NCBI GenBank assembly: GCA_016933175.1
Contig: JAFGBK010000084.1
Span: 1-62,568 of the forward strand
Direction: 5' to 3'
Length of the DNA: 62,568 bases
Source: Candidatus Krumholzibacteriota bacterium
GTDB lineage: Bacteria; Krumholzibacteriota; Krumholzibacteriia; JACNKJ01
Positions within the stretch are counted from its first letter, which is position 1. Each line of letters begins with the position of its first letter. The translations under genes and the position numbers were made by a program. The notes beneath the pieces were generated by a model. The model was not told where the DNA came from. It saw nothing but the letters and a program-made list of their open reading frames with translations, and searched no databases. Positions 10,424 through 19,800 of the stretch are shown one piece after another.

Positions 10424-11215
10424 ATCGGCTCCTGGTTTCTCAGACTCTTCCCTTCACGCCGGGGGCGCGATGCCGACGCGTCCCTGACACCGGAGGCGGT
10501 CGCCCTGCAGGAGCGCCTGCATTCCCGCCTCGAGAATCCCGAGCTGCTCATGCGCGCCCTCACGCACCGCTCCTTCACCTTCGAACAGGGCATGGAGCGC
10601 CACGAGAGCAACGAGCGACTGGAGTTCCTCGGCGATGCCGTGCTCGGACTGCTCATCAACGAGTTCCTCATCCGCGAGCAGCCCGGCGTTGACGAAGGCA
10701 GCCTCACCAAGACCAAGAGCCTCCTGGCCAGCCGTGCCATCCTGGCCAGCGTCGCCCGCTCCATCCGTCTCGGCGAGGCGCTGCGCCTGAGCCGCAACGA
10801 GGAAGAAAGCGGCGGCCGCGAGCGGGAGTCCATCCTCGCCGACGCCTTCGAGGCCGTGGTGGGCGCCGTCTTCCTCGCTGGCGGCCTGGATCCGGCCCGC
10901 GCGCTGCTCAACGACGTCCTCCTCGAGCGGCAGGAGGAGTTCCTCGCCGACGCCAGCCACCGCAACTACAAGTCCCTCCTCCAGGAGATGGTGCAGAGCC
11001 ACTACAAGTCGCCGCCGCGCTACCGCGTCGGCGGCACCACGGGTCCCGACCACTCCAAGGACTTCTTCGTGGAGGTCCTGGTGCAGGGAGATGTGGTCGG
11101 CGTGGGCCACGGCCGCAGCAAGAAGGACGCCGAGCAGGAAGCCGCGCGCGACGCCTGGGAGCGCCTGCGCGGGAGTGCGCCCTTCGACGCCGACGATTAC
11201 GACGAGTCCGACTGA
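10424..11215 (+). CDS. rnc: Ribonuclease III with probable ATC start
   Basis: Double-strand-specific RNase for rRNA and mRNA processing. The catalytic domain carries the signature NERLEFLGDAVLGL and the acidic helix ESILADAFEAVVGAVF. The C-terminal dsRBD spans NYKSLLQEMVQ through KKDAEQEAARDAWERL. No ATG, GTG or TTG lies at the expected N-terminus: the first in-frame ATG (10550) would cut off the start of the nuclease domain. The ATC at 10424 is six bases after an AAGGGA Shine-Dalgarno and yields a 263-residue protein beginning GSWFLRLFPSRRG, an N-terminus like other RNase III proteins of diderm phyla. A CTG at 10484 is the alternative. It follows fabF, the usual neighbour. Confidence 0.88.
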   Translation: MGSWFLRLFPSRRGRDADASLTPEAVALQERLHSRLENPELLMRALTHRSFTFEQGMERHESNERLEFLGDAVLGLLINEFLIREQPGVDEGSLTKTKSLLASRAILASVARSIRLGEALRLSRNEEESGGRERESILADAFEAVVGAVFLAGGLDPARALLNDVLLERQEEFLADASHRNYKSLLQEMVQSHYKSPPRYRVGGTTGPDHSKDFFVEVLVQGDVVGVGHGRSKKDAEQEAARDAWERLRGSAPFDADDYDESD

Positions 11216-11325
11216 CCCGCGCCCTTCATCGGCTTTTCACTTGACGCGGCCCCTCGTGGCTACACAGAATTGAAGCGAACGCGGATGGCGGGCAGCCAAC
11301 CAGCCCGCTCACCGACGCCGATGCC

Positions 11326-11877
11326 ATGGCCCATACGCTATTGAACAGACACGTCCTCGTCCTGGACGCCGGCTACCAGCCCGTCAACATCGTCAGCGCG
11401 CGGCGGGCCATGGTGCTCATCTGCCGCGGCCGGGCCGTTCCCGTGGAGGAGTCCGAGGACATCATCCACTCGCCGGGCGCCGTCTGGCGCCTGCCGCGGA
11501 TCATCCGTCTCTTCATCGCCATCGCCAGCCGCGTCTACCGCGCCGTGCGCGTGCAGCTCAACCGGCGGAACGTCTTCGCGCGCGACCACTACACCTGCCA
11601 GTACTGCGGGAGCCGGGAGGGGCCGTTCACCATCGACCACGTGGTGCCGCGGAGCCGGCGGACCGCCGACCACCCCGAAGGCGGCACGACGAGCTGGGAG
11701 AACTGCGTCACCTGCTGCGCCGCCTGCAACCACCGCAAGGGCAGCCACCTCCTGCACGAGGCCGGCATGCACCTGCTCAAGCAGCCCACGGAGCCGCGCT
11801 GGCTGCCGCCCATCATCTTCCGCCGCTATCTCGGCAACGGTGCCGACGAGAGCTGGCAGACCTACCTCTACATCTAA
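11326..11877 (+). CDS. HNH endonuclease family protein
   Basis: A 183-residue protein with an HNH nuclease domain in its second half: RDHYTCQYCG, the catalytic TIDHVVPRSR, and ENCVTCCAACNHRKG, which supply the His-Asn-His site and a four-Cys zinc site. The N-terminal half (LNRHVLVLDAGYQPVNIVSARRA) is the conserved extension of the stand-alone HNH proteins common in many bacterial chromosomes. The role is unknown in detail; it is not obviously part of a defence system. TTGACG at 11241-11246 and CAGAAT at 11265-11270 may form its promoter. Confidence 0.85.
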   Translation: MAHTLLNRHVLVLDAGYQPVNIVSARRAMVLICRGRAVPVEESEDIIHSPGAVWRLPRIIRLFIAIASRVYRAVRVQLNRRNVFARDHYTCQYCGSREGPFTIDHVVPRSRRTADHPEGGTTSWENCVTCCAACNHRKGSHLLHEAGMHLLKQPTEPRWLPPIIFRRYLGNGADESWQTYLYI

Positions 11878-11879
11878 CC

Positions 11880-12608
11880 ATGCGACGCGCGGCGGCCCTC
11901 CTCGCCCTGTTGCTGTCGGCGGGGGCGGCGGCCGCGCCGGGCGCGGCCGGCGATGCCACCCACCTGCGCTTCCAGGTCTGGGCCGCCGATTCCCTGCCGT
12001 TGCATAGCCGCTACTACCCGCCCGCTTCGCCCGGCGCGCCGCTGGTGATGTTCCTGCACGACCGGCGCGGCCGGGGGGACGACTGGCGGCCCCTGGCCGA
12101 GGCTCTCCAGGCGCGAGGCATCGGCAGCCTCCTGCCCGACCTGCGAGGCTGCGGTCGCAGCGTGCGCGCGCCGCGCGCCGTCCCGGCGGCGCCGTCACGC
12201 TGGGATGCCGCCTTCTGGCACCGCCTGGCCGAGGACCTCGAAGCCGTCATGGCCTTCGTCGACCGCCAGCCGGGCCTGGCGGGAAGGGAACGGGTGCTGG
12301 TGGCCACCGGCGAGAGCGCCGGTCTCGCCCTGGCGCTCTTCGCCGCGGACCGGCGCTGGTCACGCCTGGCGTTGCTCTCGCCGCTGCTGCCGGAGCCGGC
12401 GCCGCCCGTTCCCGAGCTAGAGCGGCCCGTGCTGCTCCTGGCCTGCGAGGGGGATCGCGAGGCGGTGGTCGCCGCGCGGCGCCTGGCCAAGCAGCTGCCG
12501 CCGGCCCTGCGGCGGGTGGAGTATCCGGAGTGCAGCAGCCGCGGGCCGCGCATGCTGCGCTGGCTGCCCGCGCTCACCGGACAGCTGGGCGACTGGATCC
12601 TCGAGTAG
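11880..12608 (+). CDS. Exported alpha/beta-hydrolase-like protein
   Basis: A 242-residue protein starting two bases after the HNH gene. It has an N-terminal signal peptide (Ala/Leu-rich, probable cleavage after AAAAPGAAG). The alpha/beta-hydrolase core shows VMFLHDRRG (oxyanion strand) and the nucleophile elbow GESAG with Ser146. The region where the catalytic His usually follows (YPECSSRGPRML) has no histidine, so activity is uncertain. Substrate unknown. The gene converges on the M28 peptidase with only five bases between stops. Confidence 0.6.
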   Translation: MRRAAALLALLLSAGAAAAPGAAGDATHLRFQVWAADSLPLHSRYYPPASPGAPLVMFLHDRRGRGDDWRPLAEALQARGIGSLLPDLRGCGRSVRAPRAVPAAPSRWDAAFWHRLAEDLEAVMAFVDRQPGLAGRERVLVATGESAGLALALFAADRRWSRLALLSPLLPEPAPPVPELERPVLLLACEGDREAVVAARRLAKQLPPALRRVEYPECSSRGPRMLRWLPALTGQLGDWILE

Positions 12609-12613
12609 GAAAG

Positions 12614-13957
12614 CTACCGGCAGGGCGCCGCCGCGAAGTCGCGGAGCGCCGCCGCCAGATCGGACAGGCGCGCGAACAGGATGCGCTCGGGAAGGTCACG
12701 CGGGGTCTCGTAGTCCGCGTGGAAGCCGCCGCAGACGAAGAGGCCGGGCACGCCGGCCTCCGCGAAGGGCGCGTGGTCGCCGCCGCGCGCGAACATCGGG
12801 CCGCGCGCCTCGCGGACCTGGAAGTCGCGGGCCGCCAGAAGCTCCCGAAGCCGGACGGCGTCGCCGCCGGCGTTTTCCGCTGACCAGAGCATCATCAGGC
12901 GGGGATCGGCCGCGCCGGGCTCGCGGATGCGCCGGGGGCTGTCCACGGTGGCGCGCCCGACGGAGTCCACGTTGAGAACACGCGCCGGCGGCCCGTACTC
13001 GCGCAGGTAGGCGCGCGCGCCCAGGAGGCCCAGTTCCTCGCCGTCGGTGAGCAGGAGGCGCCAGCCCGGCGCATCCGCCGCCAGGCGGGCGAACTCGAGC
13101 AGGGTCGCCACGCCGCTGGCGTTGTCGTCGGCGCCGGGCAGGACGCCGCCGGGTCCCGCGCCCAGGTGGTCGTAGTGGGCCACCAGGAGCAGGCCATCGG
13201 CCGCCGTCCCGCCGGGCGAATCGGCCACGAGGTTGACGCCCGCGAGGCGGAAGGGCTCGCCGGCCGGCAGGTCCAGGCGCCATGGGCCGGCGCGCAGGGA
13301 ATCCGCAGAGAAGAGGCGGGACCCGCCGCCCGCCGCCGCCCAGAGCAGGGGCGTCTCGGGCGCGTCCCCCGGCAGGCGGTGCAGGCGGAGGTCGCGGCCG
13401 GACAGGCGGTGGACGTAGCGCGCGTAGACGCCGGCCGTGTCCGCCGGGTGGGGAGCGAGGATCAGGGCCGCCGCGCCCGCGGCCGCCGCCCGGTCGCGCA
13501 GCAGCGTGGGCTGGAAGCCCTCCCGGCCGGAGGGACCGCGGGCCACCAGGGCCTCGCCGGGCCCGCAGGCGGGGGGCGGCGCGCCGTTGGGCCAGAGGCG
13601 CAGGCGCGTCACGGCTGAGCGGCGCAGCGGCGCGCGCGCCTGGATGGTCAGGGTCAGGGAGTCGCCGTCGGCGCCGACCAGGACGGCCGCGGCGGCCGCC
13701 AGGCGTTCGCCCTCGACGGTGAAGGCCTGGGCGAAGCCCACCGTGCCCGCGGGCGTCAGGCCCAGGTCGCGCAGGCCGCTCTCCAGGTAGCGGCGCGCGG
13801 CGTCGCCACCCGGCGAGCCGCAGCGGCGGCCGGCCATCGCCGGCGAAGCCAGGCGGTCGACGGTGTCCCGCAGGCGCAGGGTGTCGGCGGCCATCGCGCC
13901 GGCGAGGGCCGGCGGGGCCAGGGCAAGCAGGCAGAGAACAGCGATCACGCGCTTCAC
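12614..13957 (-). CDS. Exported M28 family zinc aminopeptidase
   Basis: A 447-residue secreted or periplasmic metallopeptidase. The GTG at 13957 was selected because GGGGAGG precedes it and it opens a clean signal peptide (KRVIAVLCLLALAPPALA). All M28 metal ligands are visible: HYDHLG, GADDNASGVATLL, DGEELG, NVDSVG and GGDHAPFAEAG. The region before the catalytic domain resembles a PA-type insert. It probably degrades exogenous peptides. It is a single-gene minus-strand unit that meets the hydrolase gene tail to tail. Confidence 0.85.
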   Translation of the reverse strand: MKRVIAVLCLLALAPPALAGAMAADTLRLRDTVDRLASPAMAGRRCGSPGGDAARRYLESGLRDLGLTPAGTVGFAQAFTVEGERLAAAAAVLVGADGDSLTLTIQARAPLRRSAVTRLRLWPNGAPPPACGPGEALVARGPSGREGFQPTLLRDRAAAAGAAALILAPHPADTAGVYARYVHRLSGRDLRLHRLPGDAPETPLLWAAAGGGSRLFSADSLRAGPWRLDLPAGEPFRLAGVNLVADSPGGTAADGLLLVAHYDHLGAGPGGVLPGADDNASGVATLLEFARLAADAPGWRLLLTDGEELGLLGARAYLREYGPPARVLNVDSVGRATVDSPRRIREPGAADPRLMMLWSAENAGGDAVRLRELLAARDFQVREARGPMFARGGDHAPFAEAGVPGLFVCGGFHADYETPRDLPERILFARLSDLAAALRDFAAAPCR

Positions 13958-14053
13958 GAAGGGCCTCCCCGAACAGCGCCCCGCAGCGTCGCAGGGCATC
14001 TCCCCAAGGCATAGTGGCCGCGCCGGCAGGGCGCAAGGCCTTTCAGAAATCCC

Positions 14054-14082
14054 TTGCCCGGCGTTCGCCCATTGCCTAGTAT
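14054..14082 (+). promoter_or_regulatory. Promoter of the 14158 lipoprotein gene
   Basis: TTGCCC (14054-14059), a 17-bp spacer and TAGTAT (14077-14082), lying in the 200-base divergent gap between the M28 peptidase gene and the lipoprotein gene. Confidence 0.5.
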
Positions 14083-14157
14083 GAATAGAAACCCCTTTGT
14101 TTCACGTCCCTTAGCATGAAGCGCGTTCGCGCCTCTTCCGTGCAAGCGAGGAGGATC

Positions 14158-15258
14158 ATGTCGTTGCGCACCGTTCTGATGAGACTCTCCCTGCTGCTCG
14201 CCCTGGCCGGCGTTGTCATCCTGGGAGCCTGCTCCAACGACGAGACCACCACGGGGCTAGACGGGGATACGCCCGTCTACACGCTCACGGAAGACTACTG
14301 GCCCCTGGCCGTCGGCAATGTCTGGACCTACCGGCGAATCGAGAGCGGCACCTTGAGCCCGGATCCCAACGTCAACTACTTCAACCCGAGCCTGCCGGCA
14401 GCCGACACGGAGCTGTCCGTCACGGGCACTACGGACGTGGGCGGCACCCCGGCCCTGGTCCTTCACGCCAACACGCTGTACCGCGAGGAACTCAACGCCG
14501 ACAGCCTCCACGTGCTGGACCTGTGGGTGGACGCCGGCGCCAACGCCATCCGCATGCTGGGCGAGGACGCGGTGACGGCCCTGGACAGCAGCGCGGTCTT
14601 CGATGAACAGCTTCCCTATGACTGGATTCGCTTCGGCGTGAACCGCTGGACCGCCTTCGAGGTGGACTACAGCGGCGAGGCCATGGACGTGGATTACGAC
14701 GGCGAGGAGACGGGCAAGGTGGTCTTCTCCGAGGCGCTCGGCTTCGACTACCCGCGGCGCATCTACAGCGGCGCCCAGCAGCCCGGCAACATCCCGTACA
14801 ATCCGTCGGACCTCGACTTCGACACCTATCTCGACGGCGCCTCCAGGGTCCGCCTGGTGGGCGAGGTCGTCGGATTCACCGATGCGTTCTACTACGCCGA
14901 CCTCGGCGCGTTGGCCGACAGCGTGTTCCCGGACCTCATCGGCGAGGGGTTCACCGACATGCGCACCGTCCGCTTCAGCCTCGAGGTGGAGCTCTTCCTC
15001 ACGAATCAGCGCGATCCCAACGCGCCGCCCGGTTCCACGTCCATCAACGAGACCTACGTCGCCGACCTGGCCTACGGTCTCTGGGCGCGGCGCGACCTGG
15101 GCTTCATCTCCTTCGCGCCCGGCATCGGCCCGGTGCTCATCGCCACCTACACCGACCTGGACAAGGTGCTCCAGGTGGGCGACCCGAGCCAGATGCAGCT
15201 GCAGTTCCAGCCCGACCGCATGCAATACGACATCCTCGTGGACTGGGACCTGCCCTGA
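14158..15258 (+). CDS. Predicted lipoprotein of unknown function
   Basis: A 366-residue protein with a lipoprotein signal ending in the lipobox LGAC, Cys25. After the anchor it has a low-complexity DETTT linker, then a segment TEDYWPLAVGNVWTYRRIES that resembles the N-terminal strand of many exported hypothetical proteins of FCB bacteria. The rest is acidic and beta-rich, with many D/Y/N residues. Start ATG 14158 has CGAGGAGG just upstream. Function unknown; it stands as a monocistronic unit closed by a strong hairpin at 15263-15285. Confidence 0.8.
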   Translation: MSLRTVLMRLSLLLALAGVVILGACSNDETTTGLDGDTPVYTLTEDYWPLAVGNVWTYRRIESGTLSPDPNVNYFNPSLPAADTELSVTGTTDVGGTPALVLHANTLYREELNADSLHVLDLWVDAGANAIRMLGEDAVTALDSSAVFDEQLPYDWIRFGVNRWTAFEVDYSGEAMDVDYDGEETGKVVFSEALGFDYPRRIYSGAQQPGNIPYNPSDLDFDTYLDGASRVRLVGEVVGFTDAFYYADLGALADSVFPDLIGEGFTDMRTVRFSLEVELFLTNQRDPNAPPGSTSINETYVADLAYGLWARRDLGFISFAPGIGPVLIATYTDLDKVLQVGDPSQMQLQFQPDRMQYDILVDWDLP

Positions 15259-15262
15259 CGCA

Positions 15263-15285
15263 CCGCCCCGCCGCCGGCGGGGCGG
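15263..15285. terminator. Bidirectional hairpin between convergent genes
   Basis: An 11-bp GC-only inverted repeat (arms 15263-15273 and 15275-15285) fills the 28-base gap between the convergent lipoprotein and YigZ genes. It has no T-tract on either side, so it is a hairpin-type terminator by position rather than a textbook intrinsic terminator. Confidence 0.6.
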
Positions 15286-15286
15286 C

Positions 15287-15904
15287 TCAGCCTGCCACCA
15301 CCTCGAAGGGATCCTTCCCGCGGGCCAGCTCGCGCGCCTCGCCGCGGAAGGCGTCCAGGGCCGAGCGGGGGACGTCCACCCGCCAGTGCACCGCTTCCCC
15401 GTAGTCCGCGGACAGCAGGCTGCCGCCCAGGCGCGCCAGCAGGCCTCGCAGGGGCGCCTCCAGTTCGTAGGGGAAGGTACCGGCCAGGGTCGCGGCGCGC
15501 AGGCGCTCGGCGCGCGGCGCCGCTTCCAGGGCGAGCCGCGCCGCCTCGCCGTAGGCGCGGATGAGGCCGCCCACGCCCAGCTTGGTTCCCCCGAACCAAC
15601 GGACCACGATGACGATCAGGTCGGACAGGCCGGCGGCGACCAGAGCCCGCGCGATGGGCGGCCCGGCACTGCCGGCGGGCTCGCCGGCGTCGGCGTGGCG
15701 CTCGCGGGGAGCGTCGGGATGGCCCAGGCGCAGGGCCCAGCAGTGGTGGGTGGCGTCGGGGTGCTCACGGGCGACCGCGTCGCGGCCGACCGTGGCTGCG
15801 GCTTCGTCGCGAACGGGAATGGCCAGGGCAAGGAAGCGCGAGCCCTTCACGCGCAGCTCGGCGCGAGCGGGATCCGCGAGGACGGCGTAGGCGTCGGGAT
15901 GCAC
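15287..15904 (-). CDS. YigZ/IMPACT family protein
   Basis: A 205-residue protein of the YigZ/IMPACT (UPF0029) family. The conserved core is KGSRFLALAIPV, then HCWALRLG and the family block DLIVIVVRWFGGTKLGVGGLIRAYG, followed by a C-terminal ferredoxin-like domain (FPYELEAPLRGLLARLG). Start GTG 15904 has GGAGGTGG upstream. The family has a poorly defined role in translation or stress. It is the last gene of a minus-strand operon below the PorV-like gene. Confidence 0.85.
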   Translation of the reverse strand: MHPDAYAVLADPARAELRVKGSRFLALAIPVRDEAAATVGRDAVAREHPDATHHCWALRLGHPDAPRERHADAGEPAGSAGPPIARALVAAGLSDLIVIVVRWFGGTKLGVGGLIRAYGEAARLALEAAPRAERLRAATLAGTFPYELEAPLRGLLARLGGSLLSADYGEAVHWRVDVPRSALDAFRGEARELARGKDPFEVVAG

Positions 15905-15954
15905 GGGCCACCTCCGCTGCCGGTGTAGCACGACCTGGCGTCAGGCACCAGGGG

Positions 15955-16863
15955 CTACCAGCAGTAGCACAGGGCGATGCGGAGGCTGCCGCCGAGGTCG
16001 TGGAAGAGATAGGCCGTGTCCAGCTGCATGCGGCCGCCCTGGTCGAGGTCCTTGCCCAGGCCCGCGCCCAGGCTCAGGAACCGCGAGGCGTCCTCGTCCA
16101 GGCGCTGGCGCAGGCCGCCGCGCAGGGCGAGGACGGCGTGGGGCGTCCACTCCAGGCCGACGGCCAGGCGAGCGGGCCGCTCATCGTCGAGACCGGTCTC
16201 GAGATCCACGGCCAGGAGCAGGTCGCCTGCCGGCAGGGCCAGGCCGCCGGTGAGGGTCGGCGGCACGGACTCCCAGTAGGTGCCGGCGACGGAGCTGGTC
16301 CAGTGGAGGCTGCCCAGGGCCTCCTCGAGGAAGAGGCCGAGCTGGAGGCGGCCGGCGCGACCGCGGACGCCCAGGTCCAGGGCCGTGCCCCAGGCATGGC
16401 CCGTCACGCCGTCGAAGGTGCCGCCGGAGCCGAAGCTGGCGTAGCGCAGCTTCAGCGCGGCGCCGATCTGCACGCGCCGCGCGCCGGGCAGCGTCTGGCC
16501 CCAGGCCGCCAGAAGCGTGTTCTCGCGCAGCAGGGCGTCGCCGGAGGACAGGACGCCCAGGGCCGCACCGTGGCCGGCGCCCCAGGACCGCGCCCCGGCG
16601 AGCAGGTAGGCCGGCACCAGGTCGAACTGCTCGGTCTGCATGGCCACGAGCTCGGGATGGCCCAGGTCGGCCAGACCGGCGGGATTCCAGAAGAGGTCGA
16701 TGGCGCGCCCCGTGCCCGCCGCGGCGGCGCCGCCCATGCCCATGACGCGGGCGCCAAGGCCCAGGTCGGCGAAGGCGGCGGGGATGGCGCTCTGCCCGCC
16801 GCTGGCGGGAGTCGCCACCGCCAGGAGCAGGACCGGAAGTACCAGCGCGCGGTGCGAGGACAT
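15955..16863 (-). CDS. PorV/PorQ-like outer-membrane barrel protein
   Basis: A 302-residue protein with signal peptide (to about residue 22) and the PorV/PorQ (UPF0164) signature: AFADLGLGARVMGMGGA and IDLFWNPAGLADLG. The remainder alternates hydrophobic and polar residues as expected for a 14-strand type barrel and ends in an aromatic residue. In Bacteroidota PorV shuttles type IX cargo and PorQ relatives have unclear roles. Here the gene follows, by nine bases, a giant protein with a FlgD-like C-terminal domain, which may be a partner. Confidence 0.75.
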   Translation of the reverse strand: MSSHRALVLPVLLLAVATPASGGQSAIPAAFADLGLGARVMGMGGAAAAGTGRAIDLFWNPAGLADLGHPELVAMQTEQFDLVPAYLLAGARSWGAGHGAALGVLSSGDALLRENTLLAAWGQTLPGARRVQIGAALKLRYASFGSGGTFDGVTGHAWGTALDLGVRGRAGRLQLGLFLEEALGSLHWTSSVAGTYWESVPPTLTGGLALPAGDLLLAVDLETGLDDERPARLAVGLEWTPHAVLALRGGLRQRLDEDASRFLSLGAGLGKDLDQGGRMQLDTAYLFHDLGGSLRIALCYCW

Positions 16864-16872
16864 GGTCGCCTC

Positions 16873-19800
16873 CTACTTGATCAGCACGGCCTGGAGGATC
16901 TTGGACTCCTCGCCGCTGTTGTCGTGGACGGTGATGCGCACCAGATAGCGGCCGTTGCGGGCCAGCTCGCCCGCATCGGTGAGGCCGTCCCAGCGCAGGC
17001 GCGTCTCGACGCCCGCCGGCACCGGTTGCCGCCGGGCCAGGGTGCGCACCGGATCGCCCAGCAGATTGAAGATCTCCACGTCCACGGGCGGCGCGGCCAT
17101 CTCCTGGCTCTCCACGCGGAAGACCACTTCCGTGCCGCGGCTGGCCGCCAGGGGACTGAAGGGATTGGGCGTGACGGCGGCGTGGGCGATCGCCAGCGGC
17201 TCGTTGGCCACGAGCAGGGCGTACTCGGAGAAGTGGGCCAGCGGGCGCGTGAGTCCCAGGGCGCCCCGGTCGGCGTCGAGGTGCTCCCAGGCCAGAGCCT
17301 CGGGATCCCACCAGCCCAGGGCCAGGCGCCGGTTGAAGACGGGATTGGGCACGGGCAGGGTCAGCACCGGCGGCGCGGCCGCGGCGAAGGCGAGGCCGTC
17401 GGGCAGCAGGTCGAAGACCATGCCCTCGACGCGGAAATCGCCCGCGCGGCGCTTGAGGGGCGCCGGCGCGTGGCGCTTGACGGTGACACGGAAGGTGCGA
17501 TCCACGGCTCCGGACGGCACGTCCAGGCGCAGGCCGGCGTCGTCGGCCAGGCCGCGCGCCGCGCCAGGCTCAAGGCGGGCGTAGACCTGGACGATCATGG
17601 CCCCCGTAAGCCCGCTTCCCGCATGCCGGGCGCGCAGGGTGGCGGCGCCCACATAATCGCCGCTCGGCGTGAAGCGCCCGGTGGACGCGTCCAGGATGCC
17701 GGCGGCGGCGGGGGACAGCTCCCAGCGCAGGGGGTAGTCCACCTGCTCGCCCGCGGCCGTGGCGACGGCGCCGTGATACAGGGCGCTGCCGTCGTTGTCC
17801 AGGTCCCCGGCGCCCACCACGTCGACGCGCTGCGGAGGCGCCGCCAGAAGCGCGAAGTCGAACGGACCGTAGCTGCCGCCCTCGGCCACGGTCAGCGCGA
17901 GGTGCCGCGGCTCGGTCTGGTGCCCGTCCACCTGGAAGCGCAGGACGTAGTCGCCGGGGCGCAGGCCCGTCAGCGTGAAGGCGCCGAGGCTGTCGAGGGC
18001 CACGGTCCCCGCCGCGGCGCCGGCGCCCACGGGAACGGCCTTGAGATGGCTCTCCGCGGGCATGGCGAGCGGCTCGCGGTCGGCGGTCAGGGTGCCGAAG
18101 ATCGTCGCCGGCGTCGGGGCGAGAGTCAGAACCACGGCGGCGCCGCCGGGCGCGATGCCGCAGGCGCTGGCCGCCGCCCAGCCGGGCGCGTCAGCCGTCA
18201 CCGTATAGCTGCCGGCCACGCGCAGGCCCGCGAGGGCGAAGGACCCGTCGGCGCCGCTGACCGACGCGCCGAGGAAGCCCGCGCCGTCGTCGGCGACCAC
18301 GTCGGCGCCGGCCAGGGGCGCGCCGCTGGCGGCGTCGGTGACGGCGCCCGTGATCACCCCCGTGTTGGCGGCCAGCACGAAGTCAAGTCCGGCGGCGGGA
18401 GCGGTGACGTCCGCCAGGGGATTGGCGCTCGCCGGCGCGTGGCCGGCCAGGCTGGCGGCGAGGGTCAGGGGAGTCCCTTCGGGCAGGCCCGCGAGGGCGA
18501 AGGTCCCGTCGGCGGCGCTGCGCGCCTGGGCGAGGACGGCGCCGCTCTCGCGCAGTACGAGACTGGCATCGGCGAGGCCCTGGCCGGCTGGGTTCCGCAC
18601 CGTCCCGGAAAGGATGCCGGTGAGGGCGGACAGCGTGAAGTCCCGCGTCGCCGCCTCGCACTCCGCAAGCGTCAGGGACGCCGTCTGGGAGGCATGGCCC
18701 GGCAACGCGGCCGTGAGCTGGTAGCCGCCGGCCGGCAGGCGCGGCAGGGAGTAGAGGCCCGCGGCGTCCGTGACCGCGCTGCCGGCGCCGGGACCCGACG
18801 CGGTCAGGAGGGCGCCGGCCAGGGGCAGGCCGGTCGCGTCCCGCACCGCACCGTCCACGCGGGCGAAGCGCGCGGCCAGCGTGAAGTCGCGTGTCTGGCC
18901 GCCGGCGGCCACGGAAACAGCGTCGTCCAGGAGTGCATAGCCCGCGGCCGTGAGGGCGACGGCATAGTCGCCGGGCGCCAGGCTCACCGTGTAGGCGCCG
19001 GCGGCGTCGCCGGCGACGGCGACGGCGAGGGGCCCGTCGAAGGCGAGGGACGCGCAGGGCACGGGCTGGCCCGCGTCGTCCCGGACTACGCCGGACAGGA
19101 TGGCGGGTAGGCTGGCCAGATCGAAGTCCCGCTGCCAGCTCTCGCCATCAGCCAAGGTGGGCGTGACGGCCTCGGCCGCGGCGTGGCCGTCGCGGGACGC
19201 GCGCAGGGTCCAGGCGGCGCCGCCGGGCAGGCGCAGGGTCCAGGCGCCCGCCGGACCGGTCAGCGTGGCTGCCCCGCCGCCGGGGCCGGTGGCCGTCACC
19301 AGGGCGCCGGACAGGGGCGCGCCGCCCGCTCGCACCGCGCCCGAGAGCGTGGCGCCGGCGGGCGTGAGCAGCAGGGCCTGCTGGGGCAGCACCTGCCCCG
19401 GGCCCAGGGTGAGTTCCAGGGGCTCGCCGGCAGCCAGGCCCTCCTTCTCGGCCCAGAGCATGAAGGCGCCGGCGCTCAGGCTGATGCTGTAGGCGCCCTG
19501 GCCGTCGCTCCAGCGCAGGAGGGTGTCGCCGCCGGCGGCGGCGAGGACGCGGGCTCCGGCCACCGGTTCCGCGGCGGCCAGGACGCGCCCGGAGACGGTG
19601 GCCGCATCGGGCCCCAGCACTAGGTCGATCCCGGACAGGGACTGGCCGGGTGCCAGGTCGAGGGCCACGGGGCCGCCGCCGCTGTAGCCTTCCTGCCACG
19701 CCTGGAGCTGGTGGGCGCCGGCGGGCAGCGACAGGGTGTAGCCGCCGTCCCAGGCGCTGAGGGTGGCGCATCCGCCGCTGGCCACCGTGGCGCCGGACAG

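Noticed and set aside
16000..19110. 1036-codon plus-strand open frame antisense to the giant repeat protein
   Set aside because: It is a GC-rich shadow: Gly/Arg/Ala/Gln-rich low-complexity translation, no ribosome binding site, while the minus strand encodes domains with signal peptide and conserved tail.
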